From CAYRTV01 sp964505785 (GTDB lineage: Bacteria > Acidobacteriota > Aminicenantia > Aminicenantales > Aminicenantaceae): 9,411 nucleotides of DNA. Positions within the stretch are counted from its first letter, which is position 1; the number at the start of each line of letters is the position of its first letter. This document shows, piece by piece, positions 1-5,095 of this stretch. Under the pieces are notes generated by a model. That model was not told the origin of the DNA. It saw only the letters and a program-made list of their open reading frames with translations, and made no database searches. Made by a program: the position numbers and the translations under genes. The stretch lies in assembly GCA_964505785.1 (NCBI GenBank), contig CAZDJZ010000046.1, positions 1-9,411 on the forward strand, written 5' to 3'.

Positions 1-1
1 A

Positions 2-106
2 CAGCTCGCACGACGGAAGATCGACCGGCTGCTGACCGAGGCCGGATGGGTGTTGCAGGATCGCGACGAATTCGACCGCACCGCGGCGCCGGGCGTCGCC
101 GTCCGC
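2..106 (+). pseudogene. Fragment resembling the N-terminal region of a type I restriction HsdR subunit
   Basis: Frame 2 is open from the window edge. It contains a stretch like the start of type I restriction R subunits and related DEAD-box helicases: KIDRLLTEAGW, then VLQDRDEF, then PGVAVR. In the family (my recall, not a search) GVAVRE is followed by the nuclease core. Here the match ends at PGVAVR (residue codon 104-106), the next codon is GTA rather than a Glu codon, and a stop follows at 137-139. By hand count the segment is about 71% GC, far above the sequence to its right, and the codons are strongly GC-ended. It is therefore a foreign piece joined to rarA, either a mis-assembly or a recombined fragment. 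It gives no evidence for a working restriction system in this genome. Confidence 0.5.
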
Positions 107-712
107 GTATTGGATTATCGCATCCAATCCTTCCCGTGAAATCGTTTTATTTTCTTTCCCCAATCCGCGTTTTTCATCCTCAAGGGCATTTTTGGCAATG
201 GTTTGCAGGATATCCTCATCCAGGGCTTTCAGCTCCAAAACCCGTGTCCGGGATAAAAGCGGAGCAATGATTTCAAAGGAAGGATTTTCCGTGGTGGATC
301 CAAACAGCAATATATCGCCCTTCTCCACATAAGGAAGAAAAGCGGCTTGCTGTGCTTTGTTGAAACGATGGATTTCATCAATAAAAATAATGGTGGGCTG
401 ACCGTAAAGCCGTTTATGTTTTTCCGCCCTTTCCATCACATTTTTTATTTCCTTAACACTGGAAAGGACAGCGCTGAAAAATTGAAAGGGATAATCAAAA
501 AGATTAGCCAGGATATACCCCAGGGTGGTTTTTCCCGAGCCGGGAGGACCCCAGAAAATCAAGGAAATCAGCTTTTTTGTTTCCAAAAGCCGCGTAAGTA
601 TCTTTCCTTTTCCGATCAGATGGGTTTGCCCCCTGAATTCTTCCAAGGTCTTGGGGCGCATTCTTTCAGCCAGGGGAGTCTGTTCGGAACGGTTCTGTTT
701 TTCTGAATTCAT
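86..712 (-). CDS. rarA: Replication-associated recombination protein A (RarA/MgsA), AAA+ ATPase, 3'-truncated
   Basis: RarA is a cytoplasmic AAA+ ATPase of the clamp-loader/WHIP family that acts at stalled replication forks and single-strand gaps. The first 209 residues are present. PLAERMRPKTLEEF is the family's N-terminal signature. Walker A is GPPGSGKTT (residues 55-63), Walker B is IIFIDEIHRF (108-117, with D112 and E113), and sensor 1 is STTENPSF (139-146). These are followed by LLSRTRV, with an arginine-finger type Arg, and by YADGDARR near the end. After GDARR the expected A/S-L-N-x-L-E helix is absent. The frame stays open to base 1 but loses family likeness from about base 85. Full RarA is about 440 residues, so the lid end and the tetramerisation domain are missing. 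ATG at 712 is chosen because the signature needs residues from about 13 on. GAAG lies directly against the ATG, so there is no properly spaced ribosome site. It is divergent from the MerR gene. Confidence 0.93.
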
Positions 713-723
713 CTTCTTTAGAA

Positions 724-752
724 ATTATAACAGAATTCCCCTTTATTACGAA
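724..752 (-). promoter_or_regulatory. Putative rarA promoter with perfect -10
   Basis: On the minus strand a perfect TATAAT (724-729) is preceded by TTCGTA (747-752, 3 of 6 to TTGACA) at 17 bp. The predicted transcript start is near 717, only about five bases before the rarA ATG, which implies a nearly leaderless mRNA. The -10 is strong and the -35 weak. Confidence 0.45.
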
Positions 753-817
753 TCCTGGAGCCGCAAAGCAGGACGCTCCTATCCCGATATTGACGGGCAT
801 GATTTTCCATGTTAATG

Positions 818-848
818 TTAGCTTGACCAGGTTGATAAGTATTATCAG
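818..848 (+). promoter_or_regulatory. Dyad and possible promoter upstream of the MerR gene
   Basis: TGATAA-gta-TTATCA (833-847) is a perfect 6-bp inverted repeat with a 3-bp centre, flanked by one more near match on each side. It overlaps TATTAT (840-845, 5 of 6 to TATAAT), with a poor TTAGCT 16 bp upstream. A clearer TTGACC lies at 823-828 but is only 11 bp from this -10. MerR-family proteins bind dyads at or between promoter elements, so this is a reasonable autoregulatory operator. The link to the downstream product is inference. Confidence 0.35.
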
Positions 849-888
849 TTATTCCGGGCTGCGGGAAAAATTGGAAGATCAATAGACT

Positions 889-1239
889 ATGGCTGAACGA
901 AAAACAAGAGAAAAATTGGTTTACTCCCTTGCTGAAATCAGCCGTCTTGCAAATATCACTCCAAAAACAGTCGAAATTTGGGAAAGAGAATTATTTTTCC
1001 TCAATTCCGGACACACAAGCAAGGACCAAAAAATATTCCGGAAACGAGATCTCGATATTATAATCCGCCTGAAAGAATTACTGGATAATGAAGGGATGAC
1101 TCTGGCTGGTGCCAAACGAAAAATCGAAAGAGAATTCAAGATAAAAGGAGCTGAACCTGTCCATCCCGACCGGCTGAAAAAACTCCTATTCCAGGTCAAG
1201 GAACAATTAGCCGAAATCGCCAGCCGCCTGGAGAAGTGA
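889..1239 (+). CDS. MerR-family transcriptional regulator, short form
   Basis: This 116-residue protein has the MerR winged-helix domain and little else. YSLAEISRLANITPKTVEIWE (residues 12-32) is the helix-turn-helix. It is followed by a wing and second helical pair, KIFRKRDLDIIIRLKELL, then GMTLAGAKRKI (69-79), the typical 'x-E-G-x-T-L-x-G-A-x-x-x-L' ending. A basic/amphipathic helix (94-115) probably dimerises. No ligand-binding domain or metal-binding cysteines are present, so no effector can be named. The form matches the small MerR proteins often found next to ihfA/pheT and tRNA-Pro in proteobacteria, and here tRNA-Pro(GGG) lies 397 bp downstream. GGAAG (873-877) is a loosely spaced ribosome site, 11 bp from the ATG. 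Neighbouring rarA is divergent. Targets are unknown; the dyad at 833-847 is one candidate. Confidence 0.88.
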   Translation: MAERKTREKLVYSLAEISRLANITPKTVEIWERELFFLNSGHTSKDQKIFRKRDLDIIIRLKELLDNEGMTLAGAKRKIEREFKIKGAEPVHPDRLKKLLFQVKEQLAEIASRLEK

Positions 1240-1249
1240 CAGCGAAACC

Positions 1250-1319
1250 GTCATCCTGAGGCCAGCGGCAGCATACATGTGTCATCCCCAGGCCGCGTCC
1301 AGCGGCCGTGGGGATCTTA
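1250..1319 (+). repeat. Dispersed GTCATCC repeat, two adjacent copies, one with a strong hairpin
   Basis: GTCATCCTGAG at 1250-1260 begins a partial copy. A second copy runs from GTCATCCCC (1281-1289) to GGGGATCTTAG (1310-1320). The second copy folds into a long hairpin. The left arm is 1284-1296 (ATCCCCAGGCCGC), the loop is GTCCA, and the right arm is 1302-1315, with 13 pairs and one bulged base. No T-run follows, so it is not a standard intrinsic terminator, although it lies where the MerR transcript would end. The form 'GTCATCC ... GGATCT-A' recurs at 1498-1531 (inverted) and at 9400. Confidence 0.6.
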
Positions 1320-1320
1320 G

Positions 1321-1497
1321 AGTGCTTCGGCAAACCTGCACACGTTCATCCATTCAATCTAAGTCTGTCTATGTCTATTCGGTCAGTTCAGACTATTCAG
1401 TAAGGACAGTGCATCCTTGTTCGTTTTAATCTGCTTCGATTTTTTTCTAAGTTTTAAGATTTGAGATAAACAGGATGACAAAGGGAAGAGCGATGCA
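1321..1497. other. Non-coding spacer between repeat copies
   Basis: I see no gene, RNA or promoter with support here. The segment is AT-leaning, with a T-rich patch near 1436-1447. A short CAGGATGAC (1471-1479) could be the degraded end of another inverted repeat copy. With its flanks it makes up most of the 397-bp gap between the MerR gene and tRNA-Pro. Confidence 0.5.
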
Positions 1498-1580
1498 GCT
1501 TGAGATCATTTGCTTTGCTCCTCAGGATGACTGACTATTCCGTTTCATGGTTTTAAGCGTTTTTCGTTTTGCGGTTTACC
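1498..1580 (-). repeat. Composite dispersed repeat, copy 1
   Basis: Read on the minus strand, the element starts with an A-rich CGCAAAACG-type module (1580 to 1557: GTAAACCGCAAAACG, then AAAAACGC). About 26 bp later it continues into GTCATCCTGAGGAGC (1531-1517) and ends GATCTCAAGC near 1498. The same two modules recur in the same order and orientation at 9344-9411. It lies just before the tRNA-Pro promoter. Confidence 0.5.
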
Positions 1581-1593
1581 CAATAATCTATGA

Positions 1594-1621
1594 TTGTAAT
1601 TTCATGTGATTTTGCTATAAT
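1594..1621 (+). promoter_or_regulatory. tRNA-Pro promoter
   Basis: TATAAT (1616-1621) is a perfect -10 with an extended TG-C upstream (1613-1615). TTGTAA (1594-1599, 4 of 6 to TTGACA) lies 16 bp before it. Transcription would start near 1628, about nine bases ahead of the mature tRNA 5' end, a normal layout for a stable RNA gene. Confidence 0.65.
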
Positions 1622-1636
1622 AATGACCATCTTTAT

Positions 1637-1710
1637 CGGGACGTGGCGCAGCCTGGTAGCGCACACGCTTGGGGTGCGTGGGGTCGGCGGTTCAAATCCG
1701 CCCGTCCCGA
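1637..1710 (+). tRNA. tRNA-Pro, anticodon GGG
   Basis: A complete 74-base cloverleaf can be drawn. The acceptor stem CGGGACG/CGTCCCG (1637-1643 with 1703-1709) has discriminator A at 1710. The D arm is GCGC/GCGC (1646-1649 with 1659-1662) around AGCCTGGTA. The anticodon stem CACGC/GCGTG (1664-1668 with 1676-1680) holds loop TTGGGGT, which places GGG at 1671-1673. The T arm GGCGG/CCGCC (1686-1690 with 1698-1702) holds TTCAAAT. It reads the proline codon CCC, and possibly CCU. CCA is not encoded (TTT follows), so it must be added after transcription. Its position downstream of a small MerR gene echoes a neighbourhood known in several proteobacteria. Confidence 0.97.
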
Positions 1711-1724
1711 TTTCCTTTTTTTTT
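1686..1724 (+). terminator. Probable tRNA-Pro terminator (T-run after the T arm/acceptor stem)
   Basis: Nine consecutive T residues (1716-1724) follow the tRNA 3' end by five bases. No separate hairpin exists. The T arm GGCGG/CCGCC or the acceptor stem would have to supply the structure, as at some bacterial tRNA genes. Confidence 0.35.
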
Positions 1725-1982
1725 GTCTCCTGCCCCTAAAGCTGTATTTTGAAAATAAAACTTGCTTGATTTTTTCTCCTGAGATTTGATGAAACTTAGA
1801 CGATAACAAACCTGGATTATTCACGAACCGAGATTTCCGCAGATATGAAGCACAGGGGAGATAATGGCTTTCGGATCGACAAGCAATAACTTCACCCATG
1901 ATCCGGCGGTTCATCGGGGTGTGCTGCGTTAAGGCATCAAAAGAAGCTGGAAAGAAATTTATTGCGGAAAGCTGAAAATTAT
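1725..1982. other. Non-coding spacer between tRNA-Pro and the secreted-protein gene
   Basis: No coding frame with family likeness, RNA or repeat can be supported here. An antisense ORF across 1633-1914 exists only because it reads the tRNA backwards (see rejected items). The right end leads into the promoter of the gene at 2032. Confidence 0.5.
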
Positions 1983-1991
1983 TGATATACT
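1983..1991 (+). promoter_or_regulatory. Extended -10 promoter for the small secreted protein gene
   Basis: TG-A-TATACT (1983-1991) is an extended -10 with 5 of 6 matches to TATAAT. A poor TTGCGG lies 18 bp upstream. A start near 1998 would leave a leader of about 34 bases containing GAGGGAGAAGG (2013-2023), a strong ribosome site eight bases before ATG 2032. A rival reading is TTGATA (1982-1987) with TTTTAT (2005-2010), but that would start transcription inside the ribosome site. Confidence 0.4.
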
Positions 1992-2031
1992 TCTGCGTTA
2001 AATATTTTATTAGAGGGAGAAGGTCATCATC

Positions 2032-2460
2032 ATGAAAAAAGCCGTATTAATTTTTGGTGTTTTTTTAGCCGTTATTATGTGTATGGGCAGCGTGCAAGAC
2101 GATCCAGCGGACAAACTCATAGGCAAATGGTCAGTAGCCGATAAATTCGGAAAAGGCAAGGGAGAAGCGGAATTTAAAGCTGACAACACCTATATTTTAA
2201 CCGAAATTCATCCGGACGGCACCGGAGTGACACATAAAGGCCAATACAAACTCGACATTTCGAATGAACCTTACGCCATCGACCTCTGTGTCGGTGAGTG
2301 CGGTGTTCCAGGGTCAGAATGGACCACGACCTTTGGGATATTACGATTCATCTCAGACAATGAAGCCGAAATTCATTTCGATCCCAGCGGCCAGAGACCA
2401 GCATCATTTGATAATACAGAAGAAGCAAACATTCATCATTTAACACGGAAGATAGAGTAA
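2032..2460 (+). CDS. Small secreted lipocalin-like protein, function unknown
   Basis: This 142-residue protein begins MKKAVLIFGVFLAVIMCMGS, a clear export signal with a basic start and a hydrophobic core at residues 4-17. C17 sits where a lipobox Cys might be (VIMC), but Met at -1 is atypical, so ordinary signal peptidase cleavage near residues 20-22 is as likely. The mature part alternates strands: LIGKWSVAD, GEAEFKADNTYIL, GVTHKGQYKL, PYAIDLCV, TTFGILRFISDNEAEIHF, GQRPASF. This pattern of 'L-x-G-x-W', 'F-x-x-D-x-T-Y' and 'G-x-Y' is that of small lipocalin-like or TIGR03067-like beta-barrel domains. C86 and C90 (CVGEC) could form a periplasmic disulfide. It has its own promoter and a strong ribosome site, and it converges on the acyl-CoA synthetase gene with stops 11 bp apart and no terminator hairpin between. 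Ligand and role are unknown. Confidence 0.82.
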   Translation: MKKAVLIFGVFLAVIMCMGSVQDDPADKLIGKWSVADKFGKGKGEAEFKADNTYILTEIHPDGTGVTHKGQYKLDISNEPYAIDLCVGECGVPGSEWTTTFGILRFISDNEAEIHFDPSGQRPASFDNTEEANIHHLTRKIE

Positions 2461-2471
2461 AAACAGTCAAG

Positions 2472-4388
2472 TCATTCTGATTTCAGCCGGGATACGATCG
2501 TCCGGTTCTGGGGATTGCAGATATTTTTTCCCTCAGGCGTGTACATATAATCGATGCGGTTTTGATAGAATTCCGTGATCCGTGGCCGCACCATCTTCAT
2601 AGTGGAATTAAGGAACCGGTTTTCCTCCGTAAAACCTTCACCGAGAACACCGATCGCAGTGGGCAGCCAGCGCTGCGGGAACATATCCTCTTTTTCTCCT
2701 CCCGGTTTAAAACCAGCAATTTCCTCCTCCATTCTTTTCAAAACAGCATCCTGACCTTCCTTGGAGTTTAATTGAACACCCTTAGAATCGGCCCAATGCT
2801 TGATTTCTGCGGTATTTGACACCAGGAGAGCTGTCGTGTATGGAGACTGGTCATTATACAGCATAATCTGTTCAATAAAAGGAGAATGTTCCGTCAGAGC
2901 TTCCTCTATGGCTTCCGGACTGTACTTTTCTCCGTCATTGCCGATAAGCAGGCTTTTTTCCCGTCCTAAAACATAGAGGAACCCGTCCTCATCCATATAG
3001 CCGAGGTCTCCGGTGTGGAGCCACCCATCCCGAAGGGTTTCCGAAGTGGCTTTTTCATTATGCCAATAACCCGCCATCACGTTTTCCCCGCGCACACAGA
3101 TTTCACCTTTTTCACCCAGCGGCTGTTCTTTTTCATCCTCATCCAGAATGCGGACTTCCATCCCCGCTGCTATAACACCTGAGGTTCCAAGCTTATGATT
3201 TTCTTTGGAATTGGAAGATATAACCGGGGCCGCTTCGGTTAAGCCGTAACCTTGGAACATAGGCATACCTATTGCGTAGAAAAATCTTTGCATTTCGATA
3301 TCCAAAAGGGCGCCGCCGCCGATAAAAAACTTCATCCGTCCACCGAAATTTTCTCGTATTTTTTTGAAAATCAATGTGTCATAAAGCGACAGCACCGGTT
3401 TTTTCATCCGGTCCCATCCCTGACCCTTATTCCATCCTTCCCGGTTATATTGATAGGCGGTCCTGAGTGCCCGCTGAAAAAGGCCATCCACTTTAGGTCC
3501 TTTCTGTCTGACTCCGTTTTCAATATTCCTGCGGAAGCTTTTAGCCAAAGCCGGAACACTTAATAAAAGCGTCGGTTTGATTTCTTTGATATTGACGGGA
3601 ATATGGCGGAGTGTCTCCATCGGTGTTTTCCCCGGCTGCACAGCAGCCAGACTGGCACCGTTTCTCATCATGGTATAAATACCGCAGGTATGGGCAAAAG
3701 CGTGGTCCCAGGGCAGAATTAGAAGAGTGACATCATTTTCATCACATTTAACCAGGGAATTTGATTGCTCCACATTGGCCGTATAATTCCGGTGGGTCAG
3801 AATAATACCTTTAGGGTCAGCCGTCGTCCCGGATGTATAACAAAGATTGGCGTAATCGGATTCTTTCAAGGTAGACCAGCGGCTTTCAAAGGTCTCTCGA
3901 GCGGCACGAAGGTAATCCTCTCCCCTGGATAAAATCTCATCCCGGAAAATTTCATCCGCATCCAGAGAGTCCGGTTTATCCAGAAAGATGATCATCTCCA
4001 AATCCGCCAGGTCTTTTTTGACGTCGCGCAGCTTATTTGCCTGGGATCCGGATACAATTGCCATCTTGCAGCCCGAATGTGCCAATCTGAAAGTTAGATC
4101 ACGCAGTTCATTGACTTTAACCGAAATCGGCACATTGACAGCCCCGGCATAGAGGATGCCCAGTTCGCTCATTACCCAGTCATTGCGTCCTTCCGAAATC
4201 AGAGCCACCCGGTCCCCTTTTTCAATGCCCAGGCTCATCAATCCTGCGGCAAAAGGATAGACCAGATCCCGCAACCCGGAATAAGTCAGCCCTTCATACT
4301 TGTCACTCTTTTTTTCCCAAAGATAGACATTGTCCCCGTACCTGGCGACACTGTCTTCAAACATTTGAGGAATCGTTCGTTCTTTCAC
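2472..4388 (-). CDS. Long-chain acyl-CoA synthetase (AMP-forming)
   Basis: This enzyme activates a fatty acid with ATP and CoA to acyl-CoA, AMP and pyrophosphate, feeding beta-oxidation or lipid synthesis. It has 638 residues, the usual size for bacterial FAA1/ACSL-type enzymes. Adenylating-enzyme motifs appear in order: P-loop YTSGTTADPKG (184-194), FFIGGGALL (354-362), GYGLTEAAP (380-388), GYWHNEKAT (440-448), HTGDLGYMDEDGF (458-470) and hinge GREKSLLIGNDGEKYSP (475-491). The C-terminal lid holds LNSTMKMVR (593-601), where K598 is the likely catalytic lysine. The P-loop has Ala where most relatives have Gly (TTGxPKG). The start is GTG at 4388, with AAGGAG (4395-4400) six bases upstream. It is the second gene of an operon, 50 bp after the flavodoxin stop. 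FadD is a reasonable label by role, but the family has many paralogues, so chain length and pathway are not fixed by sequence. Confidence 0.93.
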   Translation of the reverse strand: MKERTIPQMFEDSVARYGDNVYLWEKKSDKYEGLTYSGLRDLVYPFAAGLMSLGIEKGDRVALISEGRNDWVMSELGILYAGAVNVPISVKVNELRDLTFRLAHSGCKMAIVSGSQANKLRDVKKDLADLEMIIFLDKPDSLDADEIFRDEILSRGEDYLRAARETFESRWSTLKESDYANLCYTSGTTADPKGIILTHRNYTANVEQSNSLVKCDENDVTLLILPWDHAFAHTCGIYTMMRNGASLAAVQPGKTPMETLRHIPVNIKEIKPTLLLSVPALAKSFRRNIENGVRQKGPKVDGLFQRALRTAYQYNREGWNKGQGWDRMKKPVLSLYDTLIFKKIRENFGGRMKFFIGGGALLDIEMQRFFYAIGMPMFQGYGLTEAAPVISSNSKENHKLGTSGVIAAGMEVRILDEDEKEQPLGEKGEICVRGENVMAGYWHNEKATSETLRDGWLHTGDLGYMDEDGFLYVLGREKSLLIGNDGEKYSPEAIEEALTEHSPFIEQIMLYNDQSPYTTALLVSNTAEIKHWADSKGVQLNSKEGQDAVLKRMEEEIAGFKPGGEKEDMFPQRWLPTAIGVLGEGFTEENRFLNSTMKMVRPRITEFYQNRIDYMYTPEGKNICNPQNRTIVSRLKSE

Positions 4389-4438
4389 AGTTTACTCCTT
4401 CCCGGCGATCCCGCCCAGGTCAATAACATCAGGTGGTT

Positions 4439-4921
4439 TTAAGAGGCCACTGAAAGAATTTTTTTTGCCCACTCCGCCGCGCGTTCAACCTCTCCCTGCT
4501 TCAGGGGGCCCTTTGTTCCTTGGACAATGAAGCCTTCCGGCGGAAGTATCATCTTGCATCCTTTTCTTTTCAGCTTGCCGGCAATGGTTTCAGCTGCATA
4601 TCCGAATATTTTGACAAACCACCTCAGTGCGGCCGAATGTGTATTATCAATGGAAATCCGGGTATCGAAAGCCGCGGCTTTAACGCCTTTTAAAGCGCCT
4701 CGGGGGATATTGTCTAAAAATGTTTTAATATCCTGCGTGGGCCTGGCTTTTTGAGTGGGCGAGCCGGCCACCAAAATATCTAATCCCGTCAATTGTTCCA
4801 GCTTCACATCTCCGGACCGGTAAATAGAAACGTCCTGGCTTTCCGCCAGGGCTTCGGCAATCTTTTCGGCTATTACCTTGGTGTTATTGAAATGTGAATC
4901 GTATACGACTAATATTTTCAT
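4439..4921 (-). CDS. Flavodoxin-family protein
   Basis: This 160-residue single-domain protein has the flavodoxin fold, which binds FMN and carries low-potential electrons in the cytoplasm. MKILVVYDSHFNNTKVIAEKI gives the first strand and the phosphate loop S9-HFNN-T14. The loop belongs to the 'YDSxxGNT' variant, with Asn in place of Gly. LDILVAGSPTQKARPT (47-62) is the second conserved block, with the 'SPTQxxRPT' signature of this subgroup. KAAAFDTR (81-88) is the strand before the second flavin-contact loop, and GPLKQGEVERAAEWA (138-152) is the typical C-terminal helix. AGGA lies seven bases before the ATG, after a promoter with perfect TATAAT. It is the promoter-proximal gene of an operon with the acyl-CoA synthetase, which suggests, without proving, a role in fatty-acid redox steps. 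The electron donor and acceptor are unknown. Confidence 0.88.
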   Translation of the reverse strand: MKILVVYDSHFNNTKVIAEKIAEALAESQDVSIYRSGDVKLEQLTGLDILVAGSPTQKARPTQDIKTFLDNIPRGALKGVKAAAFDTRISIDNTHSAALRWFVKIFGYAAETIAGKLKRKGCKMILPPEGFIVQGTKGPLKQGEVERAAEWAKKILSVAS

Positions 4922-4956
4922 GTTTGTTTCCTTTATTCTATTTTAGTCTTTTTCTA

Positions 4957-4984
4957 ATTATATCCAAATTTATTTATATTGAAA
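4957..4984 (-). promoter_or_regulatory. Promoter of the flavodoxin/acyl-CoA synthetase operon, with flanking dyad
   Basis: A perfect TATAAT on the minus strand (4957-4962) is preceded at 16 bp by TTTCAA (4979-4984, 3 of 6 to TTGACA). That -35-like hexamer is also the left arm of a dyad, TTGAAA (4979-4984) and TTTCAA (4998-5003) with a 13-bp AT-only centre. The dyad could be an operator between the two divergent operons; no protein can be assigned to it. Confidence 0.45.
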
Positions 4985-5020
4985 TTATTTTAAATTTTTT
5001 CAAGCAGATTTTTAATAATA

Positions 5021-5092
5021 AGGGAGGAAATGACAAGATGCGCCGCAATAATTCATTTGCCTAATCACATGAGTCCTGATACCTTAAAATAA
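5021..5092 (+). other. Strong ribosome site and short leader ORF(s) before the methyltransferase
   Basis: AGGGAGGAA (5021-5029) is the best ribosome site in this intergenic region. It stands 10 bases before ATG 5038, which opens an 8-codon frame (MRRNNSFA, stop 5062-5064). It stands only two bases before ATG 5030, which opens a 20-codon frame ending in TAA at 5090-5092. The longer frame is in register with the methyltransferase and stops three bases before its ATG at 5096. The sequence just before 5096 has no ribosome site, so translation of the methyltransferase may depend on this leader. Expression is inferred, not seen. Confidence 0.3.
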
Positions 5093-5095
5093 GTC

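Noticed and set aside
1..106. A type I restriction-modification system
   Set aside because: Only about 35 HsdR-like residues are present, at a probable mis-assembly, with no hsdM or hsdS. It cannot support a defence locus.
46..270. Plus-strand ORF of 74 residues crossing the hsdR/rarA junction
   Set aside because: It lies antisense to the conserved rarA frame and out of frame with the HsdR-like fragment, and it has low-complexity Arg-rich content at the GC-rich end.
347..815. Plus-strand ORFs at 347-706 and 525-815
   Set aside because: Both mainly lie antisense to rarA, whose motifs show the true strand. The part beyond 712 covers only the divergent promoter region.
1250..1580. CRISPR array in the repeat-rich gap
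   Set aside because: The repeats are few, unequal, inverted relative to each other and irregularly spaced. No cas gene is present.
1633..1914. Minus-strand ORF of 93 residues ending RADLNRRPHAPQACALPGCATSR-like sequence
   Set aside because: Its C-terminal part is tRNA-Pro translated in reverse, a well-known database artefact. It has no ribosome site or family likeness.
4931..5020. Replication origin or partition site in the AT-rich intergenic region
   Set aside because: There are no DnaA-box series, iterons or replication genes nearby. The AT richness is explained by two divergent promoters.
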